Source: Cellvibrio polysaccharolyticus (lineage in GTDB: Bacteria; Pseudomonadota; Gammaproteobacteria; Pseudomonadales; Cellvibrionaceae). From it: DNA of 64,000 nucleotides. Shown piece by piece: positions 1-8,270 of this stretch. The notes below the pieces were generated by a model. It saw nothing but the letters and a program-made list of their open reading frames with translations, searched no databases and was not told the DNA's origin. Every line of letters starts with the position of its first letter. Position 1 is the stretch's first letter. Made by a program: the position numbers and the translations under genes. The stretch is from the NCBI RefSeq assembly GCF_015182315.1, contig NZ_PRDL01000001.1:3100001-3164000 (forward strand), read 5' to 3'.

Positions 1-675
1 CACTTTCTGGTAGAAGGCGAACATCTGATTCTGGAATTGCAAAAAGCGGCGTTAACCAACCCGGCATTACAAAAAAGCCGCCTGTTTGTTACCGAGCGCC
101 ACGCGAATTGGCAAAGCCCTTTTCACATCACCGTGATCGGTGAAAAACAAATGGCGCAACTGAGCGATACCAAAACACCGCAAGGCATTGTTGCGGTTGT
201 GCCCTTACCGCAACCGACCAGCCAGCAAGCTGACGAGCGCGCTGTTTACCTGTACGAGATTCAGGACCCGGGCAACCTGGGTACTATTTTGCGCACCCTG
301 GGGTGGTTTGGTAATTTCCGTTGTTTGATCAGCCCCAATGCCACCGACCCCTGGAGCCCGAAAGCCGTTCGCTCCAGTATGGGCGCAATTTTTCATGTGC
401 CGGTTGAGCTGGATGTGCCCTTGCAATCGCTGGCGAACCGCTACCAGAATATTGCTTCATTGGATATGCATGGCGAGCCGGTTTATAGCGCTGCCTTTAA
501 ACGCAGCGATTGCCTGATCTTTGGTAATGAGGCACGGGGTATTCCGGCAGATTTGCAAAGCCATTTAACCATTAAGCCGTTTACCATTCACGGCAGCCCG
601 GTTATTGAATCGCTGAATCTTGCCAGCGCGGTTAATATTGGCATTTACGAATTGACCCGCCCCACCAACAACTGA
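1..675 (+). CDS. TrmH/SpoU-family RNA 2'-O-methyltransferase, 5'-truncated
   Basis: Reading frame open from the first base of the window; the true start lies upstream, because the residues read from base 1 (FLVEGEHLILEL) already match the internal N-terminal substrate-binding part of the family. The protein would transfer a methyl group from S-adenosylmethionine to a ribose 2'-OH in rRNA or tRNA in the cytoplasm. The three SpoU knot motifs are visible: DPGNLGTILRT, LIFGNEARGIP and the C-terminal ESLNLASAVNIGIYEL, which together form the trefoil-knot cofactor site. Catalytic Arg and Asn are present in motif 1. About 225 residues are seen out of a usual 245-270. Which RNA and nucleotide are modified cannot be told from this fragment. 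The next gene starts 38 bases downstream on the same strand. Confidence 0.9.
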   Translation, partial: HFLVEGEHLILELQKAALTNPALQKSRLFVTERHANWQSPFHITVIGEKQMAQLSDTKTPQGIVAVVPLPQPTSQQADERAVYLYEIQDPGNLGTILRTLGWFGNFRCLISPNATDPWSPKAVRSSMGAIFHVPVELDVPLQSLANRYQNIASLDMHGEPVYSAAFKRSDCLIFGNEARGIPADLQSHLTIKPFTIHGSPVIESLNLASAVNIGIYELTRPTNN

Positions 676-713
676 TTCCGGCTGTTATTTTTTAACGCGA
701 CCACAGGGATATT

Positions 714-1103
714 ATGATGAAAAAACCTTTAGTTATTTTACCGGCGATTAATCTGGTTATTGCTTTGTGTTTCGCTGTGGTGGCTGGCGATCAGATTAAA
801 GGCACCGGCGTTGCTTACTATTTGCTGGCGACCATTATTGCCTTGCCCGCAATTATTACTCTGAACCAGCACCGTGCCATGCTGAAATTTGCCCGGTTGT
901 TTTTATTTACCGGCGCTTTGTTTACTGCCTTTTTTGCGATTTTCAGTTTGGCTGGCTTTTTAAATATCTCCCGAGTACCCGGTGCATCTTTATGGCACAC
1001 GATTTTATATACGGTGTTGTGTGTTTATTTGCTGGGGTTTAAGGGGTATTTGAATGTGTATGAAGAAGAGAATTTTGGTACTGCGGATAATGAGCAAAAT
1101 TAA
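714..1103 (+). CDS. Small four-helix inner-membrane protein, function unknown
   Basis: A 129-residue protein, starting MMKKPLVILP, with four predicted hydrophobic helices at about residues 5-24, 31-50, 59-83 and 94-112 and a short acidic tail (YEEENFGTADNEQN). There is no signal peptidase site and no catalytic motif. It follows the methyltransferase by 38 bases on the same strand, so the two may be co-transcribed, but their functions need not be linked. I do not recognise the family. Two start codons (714 and 717) are adjacent, and the choice does not affect the topology. Its 3' end faces the end of the ebo operon across a 266-base gap that contains a long palindrome. Confidence 0.7.
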   Translation: MMKKPLVILPAINLVIALCFAVVAGDQIKGTGVAYYLLATIIALPAIITLNQHRAMLKFARLFLFTGALFTAFFAIFSLAGFLNISRVPGASLWHTILYTVLCVYLLGFKGYLNVYEEENFGTADNEQN

Positions 1104-1139
1104 AGAGTTTCAGATAATCTGACCAAGTGCCATATGTCC

Positions 1140-1245
1140 GTTTGCCATTAGGCTACCTGTTCCAAAAACACATAAATACGTCCCTGTAGTTCCGACGGGT
1201 CATCCCTGACCCGACGGTTTTGGAACAGGTAGCCTAACACCAAAC
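1140..1245. repeat. Dispersed intergenic palindrome, family I, copy A
   Basis: Two 28-base arms (1140-1167 and 1218-1245) flank a 50-base centre. The inner 18 bases of each arm (1150-1167 with 1218-1235) are perfectly complementary, and 25 of 28 positions pair overall. The centre carries a second nested hairpin around GGGTCA-TCCC-TGACCC. The same architecture recurs at 45791-45896 and 53623-53742. Arm positions 14-19 read CTACCT here but differ in the other copies, each matched by its own complement. The element lies between convergent 3' ends and has no U-run, so it is not a simple terminator. Confidence 0.9.
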
Positions 1246-1369
1246 TCGATCCGTATTTAGCTGAAATGTTTTTGCCATATGCGAAATAAAAAATCAAAAA
1301 ATCTGGCACTTACAAATACCAGCTTTTCGTCTATCAATTGCCTTGCGTTTAACTCACTTTATTTTCCAG

Positions 1370-2746
1370 CTACTTTCCAAAAATAGACTGCCAGATAATG
1401 TCGTGCACTTCATTGGCGGCGATGGTTTCGGCCGCGCCTTCTGCGCCGATCAATACCGGTTGGTAACGCTCTTCTACCCGATGTGAACCATGAGAGCCTT
1501 TTACCAAAGTGGCATCCAGCGGAATAACATCCATGGCGTAACGGAAGCCGAGTTTTTTCTTGAGCAACAACCAGGCTGCACGCAGTTTGGATGAGAGGAA
1601 CATTTCTACCGGGTCGTAACCCGGTTTTTTGTGGATATCTACCGCGCGAGCATAGTCAGGTGCTTTGGCATCGTCCAACCAAAAATAATAGGTAAACCAG
1701 CTATCGGGCTCCGCCATTACCACCAGATCACCGGCGCGCTCATGGTTGATATGGTGGGCGATTTTTTCGGTGGTATCCCACACCTCGGCAATGCCTGGCA
1801 CACCGGTTAATAACTTTTTAACGTGCGCTTTGGTGGCTTCGTCGCGGGTATAAATATGCGCAACCTGGTGGTCTGCAACGGCAAAGGCTTGTGATGCGCC
1901 AGCGTCCAGTAATTCCAGGCCGCGCTCGATGCGGATGCCGAGCAAACCTTCGTTACGCAACAAACGGTTGATATGCACCGGGCGATTTACTGGCACGATG
2001 CCGTATTCGGATAACAGCAGAATTTTTACGCCGCGACTTTCGTAAAAGGTAACGAGGTCCTGCACCAGCTCATCAATTTCTTTCAGTTCCTGCGCGATCA
2101 ATGCCGGGGTTGGCCCGACTTTTTGCTGGCAGTAATCCAGATGCGGCAAGTACACCAACGATAAGGTAGGGCTGTGTTTTTCTTCTACATATTTACTGGC
2201 GTTGGCAATCCAGCGCGATGAAACAACATTGGCGCCGGGGCCCCAGAATTGAAACAGCGGGAAGGTGCCGAATTTTTCCTGCACTTCGTCGCGCAGCGAT
2301 GCGGGGTACGAGTAGCAGTCTGCCATTTTGCGGCCATCTGCCAGGTAGTTAGGGCGCGGCGTGATGGAAAAATCGGCGCCGGTGTACATGTTGTACCACC
2401 AGAACATTTGCGCACAGGTAAAGCTCGGGTTTTCCCGTTTGGCACGCGTCCAGATACTTTCTGCCTGTACCAGCGGGTTGGATTGTTTCCAGAATTTGAT
2501 TTCGCTGTCGCTGCGGTCGTACCAACCGTTAGCCACGATGCCGTGGTCGGTAGGCCACTTGCCGGTTAAATAAGTAGATTGTACCGAGGTGGTTACGCCG
2601 GGTGCCATAGGCTGAATGCGGGTAACACCTTGCTGTGTAACGCGCGACTTTAAAAAAGGCGTGTGCTCACCAATCAAGGCTGAAGACAAGCCAACAATAT
2701 CAATAACAGCGGTGCGTATCATGGGTGGAAGTGTTTCATTGCTCAT
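1370..2746 (-). CDS. eboF: EboF-like nucleotide pyrophosphatase/alkaline-phosphatase-superfamily protein
   Basis: A 458-residue member of the type I phosphodiesterase/nucleotide pyrophosphatase fold, the last gene of a six-gene ebo cluster. Metal-site motifs can be followed along the chain: AVIDIVG near the N-terminus, the probable nucleophile in QSTYLTG, DHGIVANGWYD, HLDYCQQ, LLSEYG and VADHQVAH. The start is placed at the ATG at 2746 (MSNETLPP). It overlaps the eboE stop by 11 bases, which suggests translational coupling; the longer frame would need a TTG at 2770. In ebo clusters this protein is predicted to act on a phosphorylated or sugar-linked intermediate, but no substrate is known. 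No signal peptide is seen, so it is probably cytoplasmic. Confidence 0.85.
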   Translation of the reverse strand: MSNETLPPMIRTAVIDIVGLSSALIGEHTPFLKSRVTQQGVTRIQPMAPGVTTSVQSTYLTGKWPTDHGIVANGWYDRSDSEIKFWKQSNPLVQAESIWTRAKRENPSFTCAQMFWWYNMYTGADFSITPRPNYLADGRKMADCYSYPASLRDEVQEKFGTFPLFQFWGPGANVVSSRWIANASKYVEEKHSPTLSLVYLPHLDYCQQKVGPTPALIAQELKEIDELVQDLVTFYESRGVKILLLSEYGIVPVNRPVHINRLLRNEGLLGIRIERGLELLDAGASQAFAVADHQVAHIYTRDEATKAHVKKLLTGVPGIAEVWDTTEKIAHHINHERAGDLVVMAEPDSWFTYYFWLDDAKAPDYARAVDIHKKPGYDPVEMFLSSKLRAAWLLLKKKLGFRYAMDVIPLDATLVKGSHGSHRVEERYQPVLIGAEGAAETIAANEVHDIIWQSIFGK

Positions 2747-3980
2747 TATTCTTCTCTGCTCCGTTGGCAAGGTTTTGCAATTCCGTTTTCACCCATAACA
2801 ATTCACGGCTGATAGATTCTTCTATCGGCAATTGGTATTCCATGGGTAGTACTTGCCAGGTGTAGGTTTCAACTTCGAGATGTGAGGTTAACTGGCGTTG
2901 CTGGTTAAGCGATAGCACATTCACGATGTCATCCTGCGTGGAGGTTAATACATCGAAGTCATCCAGAAATACCGGCACGTGGAAATGCGAACGCCACTCC
3001 TGCTCTTCATCGGTAACCAGATCCAGTGCATCACTTAAATCGCGATAACGGGTAATGTCGCCACTGGCTGTTTTGGCCACAACCTGGTGGAGATACAGTG
3101 GCTCATCAAAGCCGCCGAAGGCGTTAACCGTTTGCAGGCGCTCAATTTCATCGCTGCTTAAAAAACCTTTTAATGCAGCGCTGATTTGAAAGCGGCCAAT
3201 CAAAATGCCTTCTGCTTCGAATTTGTCCAGCATTTGTTGATGGTTTTCAAAACCCAATGCGAAATGGCACACGTCATAACAAATTCGCAGGTGCTGCTTG
3301 ATAGCATGGTCGGCAGCTTCATCGTCAAGCTGGTGGTGCTTTTTAAAGGCGGGAATAGCGGCAGTCAATAAATCGTTGAGGTACCAGTTTAGGAATTCTT
3401 CCCCGTTTTCCAGAATGCCATCGGCTTCGGGTTCGATATCCAGGTGGATAATTTTTCCGGTATTTTGCTGCAATTCATAGAGCGCCAAGACTACATCAAT
3501 AACATGGGCGGTCGATTGTTGGACGGCATTTTCCCAGGATTCATCGGAGCCGTTATACCAATGACGATAACCCAGCGGCGCGGTTGAAATGCCGCCGTCC
3601 ACATCTTCCGGCAACAGGCTGGCAAGAATGGAAACCAGGCGCAGGGTGTAATCGCGACGTTCAACACGAGTCCAGTCCGGTGCGTGCACATTTTCTTTCA
3701 CAGCTTGCTGGTGAAAGTCGCCATAGGGAAAGCCGTTAATTAACGCAACGTAAGCCTGCTGTTCATGCAACCACTGTTTAAATAGCTGCAAACGACTTTC
3801 ATCCAGCAGCGCCAGGCTGGCCTGGTTGGAAAGTCGCAAACCGATATTCATGGGTTGGTCAGGCGATACGGCGGTTTTGATAGCCGGAAATTTTTCCTGC
3901 AAGCCGCGAAAATGATCCTGCCAGGCTTCGCCTGCGTGAATATTGGTACAGTAAGTCAAACGTGTTGGAAAATGTTGCAT
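2736..3980 (-). CDS. eboE: EboE metabolite-traffic protein (TIM-barrel, xylose-isomerase-like)
   Basis: A 414-residue protein whose opening (LTYCTNIHAGEAW, then GLRLSNQASLAL) is the hallmark of EboE, with the later signatures NGFPYGDFHQ, DGGISTAPLGYRHW, HLDIEPEADG and CYDVCHFALGFE. The last two look like the metal-binding face of a xylose-isomerase-type TIM barrel, with acidic and histidine ligands retained. The start has a good ribosome site (AGGAG, six bases before the ATG). It is separated from eboD by 146 bases containing a hairpin, and its stop overlaps the eboF start. The family is required for export of a scytonemin precursor to the periplasm in cyanobacteria; the reaction, if any, is not known. 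The assignment to EboE is firm, the function here is not. Confidence 0.92.
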   Translation of the reverse strand: MQHFPTRLTYCTNIHAGEAWQDHFRGLQEKFPAIKTAVSPDQPMNIGLRLSNQASLALLDESRLQLFKQWLHEQQAYVALINGFPYGDFHQQAVKENVHAPDWTRVERRDYTLRLVSILASLLPEDVDGGISTAPLGYRHWYNGSDESWENAVQQSTAHVIDVVLALYELQQNTGKIIHLDIEPEADGILENGEEFLNWYLNDLLTAAIPAFKKHHQLDDEAADHAIKQHLRICYDVCHFALGFENHQQMLDKFEAEGILIGRFQISAALKGFLSSDEIERLQTVNAFGGFDEPLYLHQVVAKTASGDITRYRDLSDALDLVTDEEQEWRSHFHVPVFLDDFDVLTSTQDDIVNVLSLNQQRQLTSHLEVETYTWQVLPMEYQLPIEESISRELLWVKTELQNLANGAEKNNEQ

Positions 3981-4075
3981 AACTACTCCTGCAGAAAAAA
4001 AACAACCTGCAATCGTGCAGAATTACCAGAGACATCGGGCAACGCCGGAAAAGCGGCCTTTACTGAAATGACAGC

Positions 4076-4100
4076 CCGGCATTCAATGCTTGAATGCCGG
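4076..4100. other. Intercistronic hairpin between eboD and eboE
   Basis: A perfect 11-bp stem (4076-4086 with 4090-4100) has a three-base loop and lies in the only large gap (146 bases) of the ebo operon. On the transcribed minus strand no U-run follows, so it is more likely an mRNA-stability or processing stem than a rho-independent terminator. Confidence 0.6.
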
Positions 4101-4126
4101 ACGAAATCGGGAGTCGTTCCTTGCTG

Positions 4127-5278
4127 TTAACAACGCGCTTGCAGCTCTTCTGCCGCCGCGCGAATTAAATCGGTGTTCATATCGTGCACTTCTTCGGCTA
4201 CGCCCAACCCGTTCAATAACATAATGGTTAAACGGCCACCGAGGTGTTCGCGGAATTCCTGCAAACCGGCTACCAGCGGGCTGTGCTCACCTTCTGCTTT
4301 TAACAAAGGATGGGTAATGGCGAGGCCGAGGGTTTCAAATACGCCAATAACCCGCTCACAATCTTCAGCAGACAAACGTCCGTCCAGACGGGAATACACG
4401 CAGTCGAGACAAATGCCCATGGCAACCGCCTCACCGTGCTGTACTTCAAAGCGGCTCAGCTGCTCAAGTTTGTGCGCACTCCAGTGGCCAAAATCCAGCG
4501 GGCGGGAGGAGCCGGATTCAAACGGATCGCCGTAGCCGCCAATATGGCGTACGTGTAATTCGGCGCAGCGGAAAATCAGATAATGCATGGCTTCGCTGTG
4601 GCGATTACGCAGCGCCGTTGCATTGGCTTCAATCCATTCAAAAAATGCGCGGTCTTTAATCAAAGACACTTTTACCGCTTCGGAAATTCCACCCAACCAG
4701 GCACGTTGCGGCAGGCTTTTTAGAAAATTGGCATCGTTGATCACCGCCAGCGGCGGTGCAAAGGTGCCAAGGAAGTTTTTCTTGCCGCGAAAGTTGATGC
4801 TGTTTTTCACACCAACGCCGGAGTCATTTTGTGAGAGCACGGTGGTCGGGATGCGAATATGACGCACACCACGGTGGGCAATCGCCGCCACATAACCCAC
4901 CAGATCCAGCAAGGCACCACCGCCCAGCCCCACTACATAAGAGTGGCGATCAATGCCATGTTCGTTAATAGCATCGAGGATGCGATCGAACGAGGTGAGA
5001 TCATTTTTAACAATTTCGCCGCCGGGGATCACGACTATGTCTGCCACCAGCGACCAGTCGGTGGCATCGGCAAAATAGTTGCGAATGTCGGCCAGCAGCG
5101 TGGCGTGCTGCTCAGATACACCCTGGTCTACCACAAATAATACTTTCTGGTGAATATTGGCGGTGTGATGTTTCGCCAGCAAATCGCGCAATAACGGATT
5201 GTCACCAGCGAACAAAGCCTCGGTAAAAAGCACTTTGTAGGTAAAGGGAATGGAAAATGATTGCTCAATAAAATTCAT
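4127..5278 (-). CDS. eboD: EboD, 3-dehydroquinate-synthase-family sugar phosphate cyclase
   Basis: A 383-residue member of the dehydroquinate synthase / sugar-phosphate cyclase superfamily. It keeps the NAD-binding GGGALLDLVGYVAA motif, the PTTVLSQNDSGVGVKNSINF substrate loop, and the zinc ligands expected at GGISEAVK (Glu), DFGHWSAH (His) and QHGEAVAMG (His). So it is likely an active cyclase rather than a degenerate one. Family substrates include sedoheptulose 7-phosphate and DAHP; which one EboD uses is not established. A housekeeping aroB role is unlikely given its position as fourth gene of eboABCDEF. The eboC stop lies 24 bases upstream on the same strand. Confidence 0.9.
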   Translation of the reverse strand: MNFIEQSFSIPFTYKVLFTEALFAGDNPLLRDLLAKHHTANIHQKVLFVVDQGVSEQHATLLADIRNYFADATDWSLVADIVVIPGGEIVKNDLTSFDRILDAINEHGIDRHSYVVGLGGGALLDLVGYVAAIAHRGVRHIRIPTTVLSQNDSGVGVKNSINFRGKKNFLGTFAPPLAVINDANFLKSLPQRAWLGGISEAVKVSLIKDRAFFEWIEANATALRNRHSEAMHYLIFRCAELHVRHIGGYGDPFESGSSRPLDFGHWSAHKLEQLSRFEVQHGEAVAMGICLDCVYSRLDGRLSAEDCERVIGVFETLGLAITHPLLKAEGEHSPLVAGLQEFREHLGGRLTIMLLNGLGVAEEVHDMNTDLIRAAAEELQARC

Positions 5279-5302
5279 GAGAATATCCGACAGAAAAGCC
5301 GA

Positions 5303-6190
5303 TCAGGTGACGGCGAAACGACGCGCCAGCCATAACGACAGCGGCAGCAACAAAGCAACGCCTATGGCCACAGGCCAGGCTCCGGAAGCTGCCACCCAAG
5401 CAGCGTTCATTAAAATCAGTGATAACACACCGGCTTTTACCGCTTTGCCAATGAGCGGCCCAACAGGCCTGGCAATAGCGCGCACCAGCGGGCGAAAAAT
5501 AAAGAGCGCAAAAGGCACCAGAAAAAACAGCGCGACTACCTGGTCTTTTTGCGCGGCAAAAAAGGCGATAGCGTTAATCACCAGCAAGTACATAAACGCC
5601 GATAAGAACAACGGCGCTTTGGTCGAGCCACCGACTTCACCCCGGCTGATGGTGGTAACAGCAGCGATATATACCAGCGGCACTGCGGCGAGATACGCAA
5701 ATTCCGGCATCACCGCGGGCAACACACTCATGCCAAGCAACAAATTAAAGCTACGGCACAGCCCCATGTTGATGGGCCCAAGCCAGGTGCTGTGTTTGCC
5801 CCAGCGGTTGTAAATGAGCGCAGATGCCGTGACCAGTAAGGCCATGACACCGGCGGTAGTATTAGCCAAAAAAGCGAATATACAACCCAGCAATAATAGC
5901 GCACCGCCCCAGCAGGACGCGGCTTGGGCGCTGATCAAGCCGCTGGGGATAGGACGCTCGGGGCGCTCGCGTTGATCCAGCTCGCGGTCAAATACATCGT
6001 TAAAAACAATACCGCCGCCGTACAAACCCACCGTGGCGATGCACAGTAAGATCACCGGCGTGAGCGACAGGTTGCCGGCAAAACCGCTACCAAAAAAACC
6101 GACAATGGCTACGCCAGCCAGAATATCTGACACGGCGGTAACAATATTGGCCGGGCGAGCCAGTCGTAAATAACCCATGACTTTTTGCAT
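5303..6190 (-). CDS. eboC: EboC, UbiA-family membrane prenyltransferase-like protein
   Basis: A 295-residue polytopic membrane protein of the UbiA superfamily. The first allylic-diphosphate motif is clear: NDVFDRELDQRERPERPIPSG, that is N-D-x-x-x-D followed by the RPERPIPSG signature. Eight to nine hydrophobic segments follow. UbiA enzymes move a prenyl group onto an aromatic or other acceptor inside the inner membrane; in ebo clusters this is the only integral membrane component and the likely gate for metabolite transfer. The start at 6190 (MQKVMGYLRL) or an internal ATG at 6178 (MGYLRL) are both possible; neither has a strong ribosome site. It is tightly packed, with eboB ending 12 bases upstream. 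Confidence 0.9.
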   Translation of the reverse strand: MQKVMGYLRLARPANIVTAVSDILAGVAIVGFFGSGFAGNLSLTPVILLCIATVGLYGGGIVFNDVFDRELDQRERPERPIPSGLISAQAASCWGGALLLLGCIFAFLANTTAGVMALLVTASALIYNRWGKHSTWLGPINMGLCRSFNLLLGMSVLPAVMPEFAYLAAVPLVYIAAVTTISRGEVGGSTKAPLFLSAFMYLLVINAIAFFAAQKDQVVALFFLVPFALFIFRPLVRAIARPVGPLIGKAVKAGVLSLILMNAAWVAASGAWPVAIGVALLLPLSLWLARRFAVT

Positions 6191-6202
6191 AGCGAACCGG
6201 AA

Positions 6203-7177
6203 TCAGGAAATAACGATGGAAGATTTATCAACACGAGGCTGTTGGCCGCCGCGCAGGATGCTGTTACCGGCAAATTTCTGACTTTGGTCCACACCAATTT
6301 GCTTGAGAATTTCTTCGCTGATTTGGCCGCTTTGTGCAAAGGCAGTAAGCGCATTTTTAAAGGTCACCAGCTCGATGTCAGCATCGCTGATACCTTGCAA
6401 CTTCATCAACGCAGCCGTTTTTGGCACTGCCAGCGGGTCACTGATACCCCAGTCGGCTGCCGAGTTGATCATGATGCGCTCGGCGCCGTATTGTTTAACG
6501 ATTTCCACCATGCGCTGGTTGCCCATTTTGGTGAAAGGATAAATGGTAAAGGCTGCCCAGAAACCACGGTCCAGCACTTCTTCAACAGTTTCTTCGTTGT
6601 TGTGGTCAATGATGACCATGCCAGGGTCAAGACCGTGTTCGATGGCGATATCCATGCTGCGGGAAGTGCCGCGCTTTTTGTCGCGGTGCGGCGTGTGCAC
6701 CTGAACCGGCAGTTCGGCGTCTTTGGCCAATTCCAATTGCAAGCGGTAGAAGCGATCTTCTGCCGGCGTCTGGTCATCAAAACCAATTTCACCAATACCG
6801 ACCACGCCTTCTTTGTGAATAAAATAAGGCAACAATTCGAGTACCGCTTCTGCCAGAGGTTCATTGTTGGCCTCGCGGGAATTCAACCCCAGCGTACAAA
6901 AATGGCTGATACCGAATTGCGAAGAGCGAAAACGCTCCCAGCCGAGCAAACTGCTGTAATAGTCGCGGAAAGTATCAATGCCGGTACGCGGCTGGCCTAC
7001 CCAGAAAGCCGGTTCAATAACCGCAACAATGCCGGCGTCGGCCATGGCCTGATAATCGTCAGTGGTACGCGATACCATGTGAATATGCGGGTCGAGAAAG
7101 CGCATACCTTTAACAGGGGCCAGGTCCGGGGTTAATTTGTCGCCCAGTTCGCGCGGATCGTGAAGATGTTGACACAT
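6203..7177 (-). CDS. eboB: EboB, TatD-family metal-dependent hydrolase
   Basis: A 324-residue TIM-barrel hydrolase with TatD/amidohydrolase signatures: DPHIHM metal motif at the start of the barrel, GIGEIGFD, QVHTPHRDK and IIDHNNEE, followed by MINSAADWG with the late metal-binding Asp. It lacks a signal peptide. Start ATG at 7177 is preceded by GAGG at good spacing. It is the second gene of the ebo operon, 83 bases after eboA. TatD proteins act as deoxyribonucleases or amidohydrolases, but the ebo branch is distinct, and its substrate is unknown. The identification as EboB rests on motif pattern and operon order together. Confidence 0.9.
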   Translation of the reverse strand: MCQHLHDPRELGDKLTPDLAPVKGMRFLDPHIHMVSRTTDDYQAMADAGIVAVIEPAFWVGQPRTGIDTFRDYYSSLLGWERFRSSQFGISHFCTLGLNSREANNEPLAEAVLELLPYFIHKEGVVGIGEIGFDDQTPAEDRFYRLQLELAKDAELPVQVHTPHRDKKRGTSRSMDIAIEHGLDPGMVIIDHNNEETVEEVLDRGFWAAFTIYPFTKMGNQRMVEIVKQYGAERIMINSAADWGISDPLAVPKTAALMKLQGISDADIELVTFKNALTAFAQSGQISEEILKQIGVDQSQKFAGNSILRGGQQPRVDKSSIVIS

Positions 7178-7260
7178 AATATTTGCCTCGTGTTTTCACC
7201 AAAACAGTAGCATCACCAGGCGGGCGCTACTGTTTGAAAATGTTGCTATCGCCCGACGGA

Positions 7261-7941
7261 TCAGGCGGTTTTAAAGGATGCGATCAACTGCTCAATGCCA
7301 GGATGAATCGGACGGCCAGCGGCCAGCCGCTCGGCACGGTAATCGGTTAACGCCAACACCAGTTCCTGATTATTGCGCGCCTGCAAACCGATCACCCGGT
7401 TCATATCTTTTTCATTGAAAAACGCTTTCAGCACCAGCTGGTTCCAGGCCGCTTCGGGCAGATAACGGGCTGGCCAGGGGTTGTTTTGCATAATGGCATC
7501 GTGCACGTAACTGATGTTGCTACGCAGACCTTCAGTGCATTGGTGAACCCACTCTTCGGGGTATGCCAGCACAGGCAAAGCAACATAAAGCGCCACAGAT
7601 TCATCCATATCGGCATAGCGAAACAGGTTGCCGATTTGTTGCTTATAGCTGTCGCGATCATCACTGACCACCTGCATTAACAAAAAGACTCGCACCAGGC
7701 AAATACTGTCCCAGCCTTTCATCTGCAAATTCACCGGGTTTTCCGGTAATTCATCGTCGATGATAAACACGTTAACCTTGCGCGAGACTTGCGCGAAGGC
7801 GGTAACCAACGACTGGGGATTACTGTTCGATCGAATCGTAGCCACACGCTGTTCAAGCCATTGCCAGGCAGCAGCGTTCAGGTGGGTTTGCAGATAAGTT
7901 GCGATGGATTGCTGAAGATGAGTCAGATTGATAGAAGTCAT
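7261..7941 (-). CDS. eboA: EboA-domain protein
   Basis: A 226-residue mostly helical protein. The C-terminal half has the EboA pattern: acidic RYADMDESVALYVALPVLAYP, then VHDAIMQNNPWPARYLPEAAWNQLVLKAFF and the closing DYRAERLAAGRPIHPGI. It is the first gene of eboABCDEF on the minus strand, so the operon promoter should lie in the 320 bases upstream (7942-8270), where I see no strong consensus. The biochemical role of EboA is not known; no catalytic residues or membrane segments stand out. The ribosome site before ATG 7941 is weak, which may limit expression of the whole operon. Confidence 0.85.
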   Translation of the reverse strand: MTSINLTHLQQSIATYLQTHLNAAAWQWLEQRVATIRSNSNPQSLVTAFAQVSRKVNVFIIDDELPENPVNLQMKGWDSICLVRVFLLMQVVSDDRDSYKQQIGNLFRYADMDESVALYVALPVLAYPEEWVHQCTEGLRSNISYVHDAIMQNNPWPARYLPEAAWNQLVLKAFFNEKDMNRVIGLQARNNQELVLALTDYRAERLAAGRPIHPGIEQLIASFKTA

Positions 7942-8270
7942 AAACGAGGGAGCCCGTTACCAGCTTTAACTGTGTTTCGCGAGGAGTCTTGTCCTCAAAA
8001 ACGCCTGCTTTGTCACGTAATCCTGCACGGGATACCGGTTTTCGGCGGGTCGGGAGAATTATCGTTGTCTGACCCGAAGTTACCTATTGCGCCGATTGCC
8101 GAAGGCCGACAAAGCGGAAGCCAGTATATCCCCTCGCGGTTGATAAACAAGCCGCCCAGGCTTTTACAGACAAAAGAGATCAATGCTTTAACAGTGATTT
8201 ACAGTTTTTTACGCGCCAAGCCCTTTCAGCCAATCATCACCGATGATTGGCGTGGCGAGTGTGAGCACAA
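7942..8270. other. Non-coding gap between pectin methylesterase and ebo operon
   Basis: A 329-base stretch that should hold the ebo promoter on the minus strand. No protein-coding signal is convincing. It contains a 10-bp perfect stem (8229-8238 with 8242-8251, loop ACC) 20 bases past the methylesterase stop. That stem lacks an adjacent U-run on the minus strand, so it may be a weak or factor-dependent terminator. No recognisable operator was found. Confidence 0.5.

Noticed and set aside
1140..1245. Palindrome as an integron attC site
   Set aside because: GTTTG/CAAAC ends look superficially similar, but the R and L box consensus is absent, no integrase or cassette array is nearby, and the arms are far more perfectly paired than in attC sites.
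1140..1245. Palindrome as a plain rho-independent terminator
   Set aside because: The loop is 50 bases and no U-run follows on either strand; the architecture is repeated elsewhere with conserved centre.
4127..5278. EboD as the housekeeping aroB
   Set aside because: Operon order with five other ebo genes and the extended C-terminal half indicate the ebo cyclase branch; aroB normally sits with aroK.
6185..7135. A 316-codon plus-strand frame over eboB
   Set aside because: EboB motifs are clear on the other strand, and the frame has shadow-like composition.
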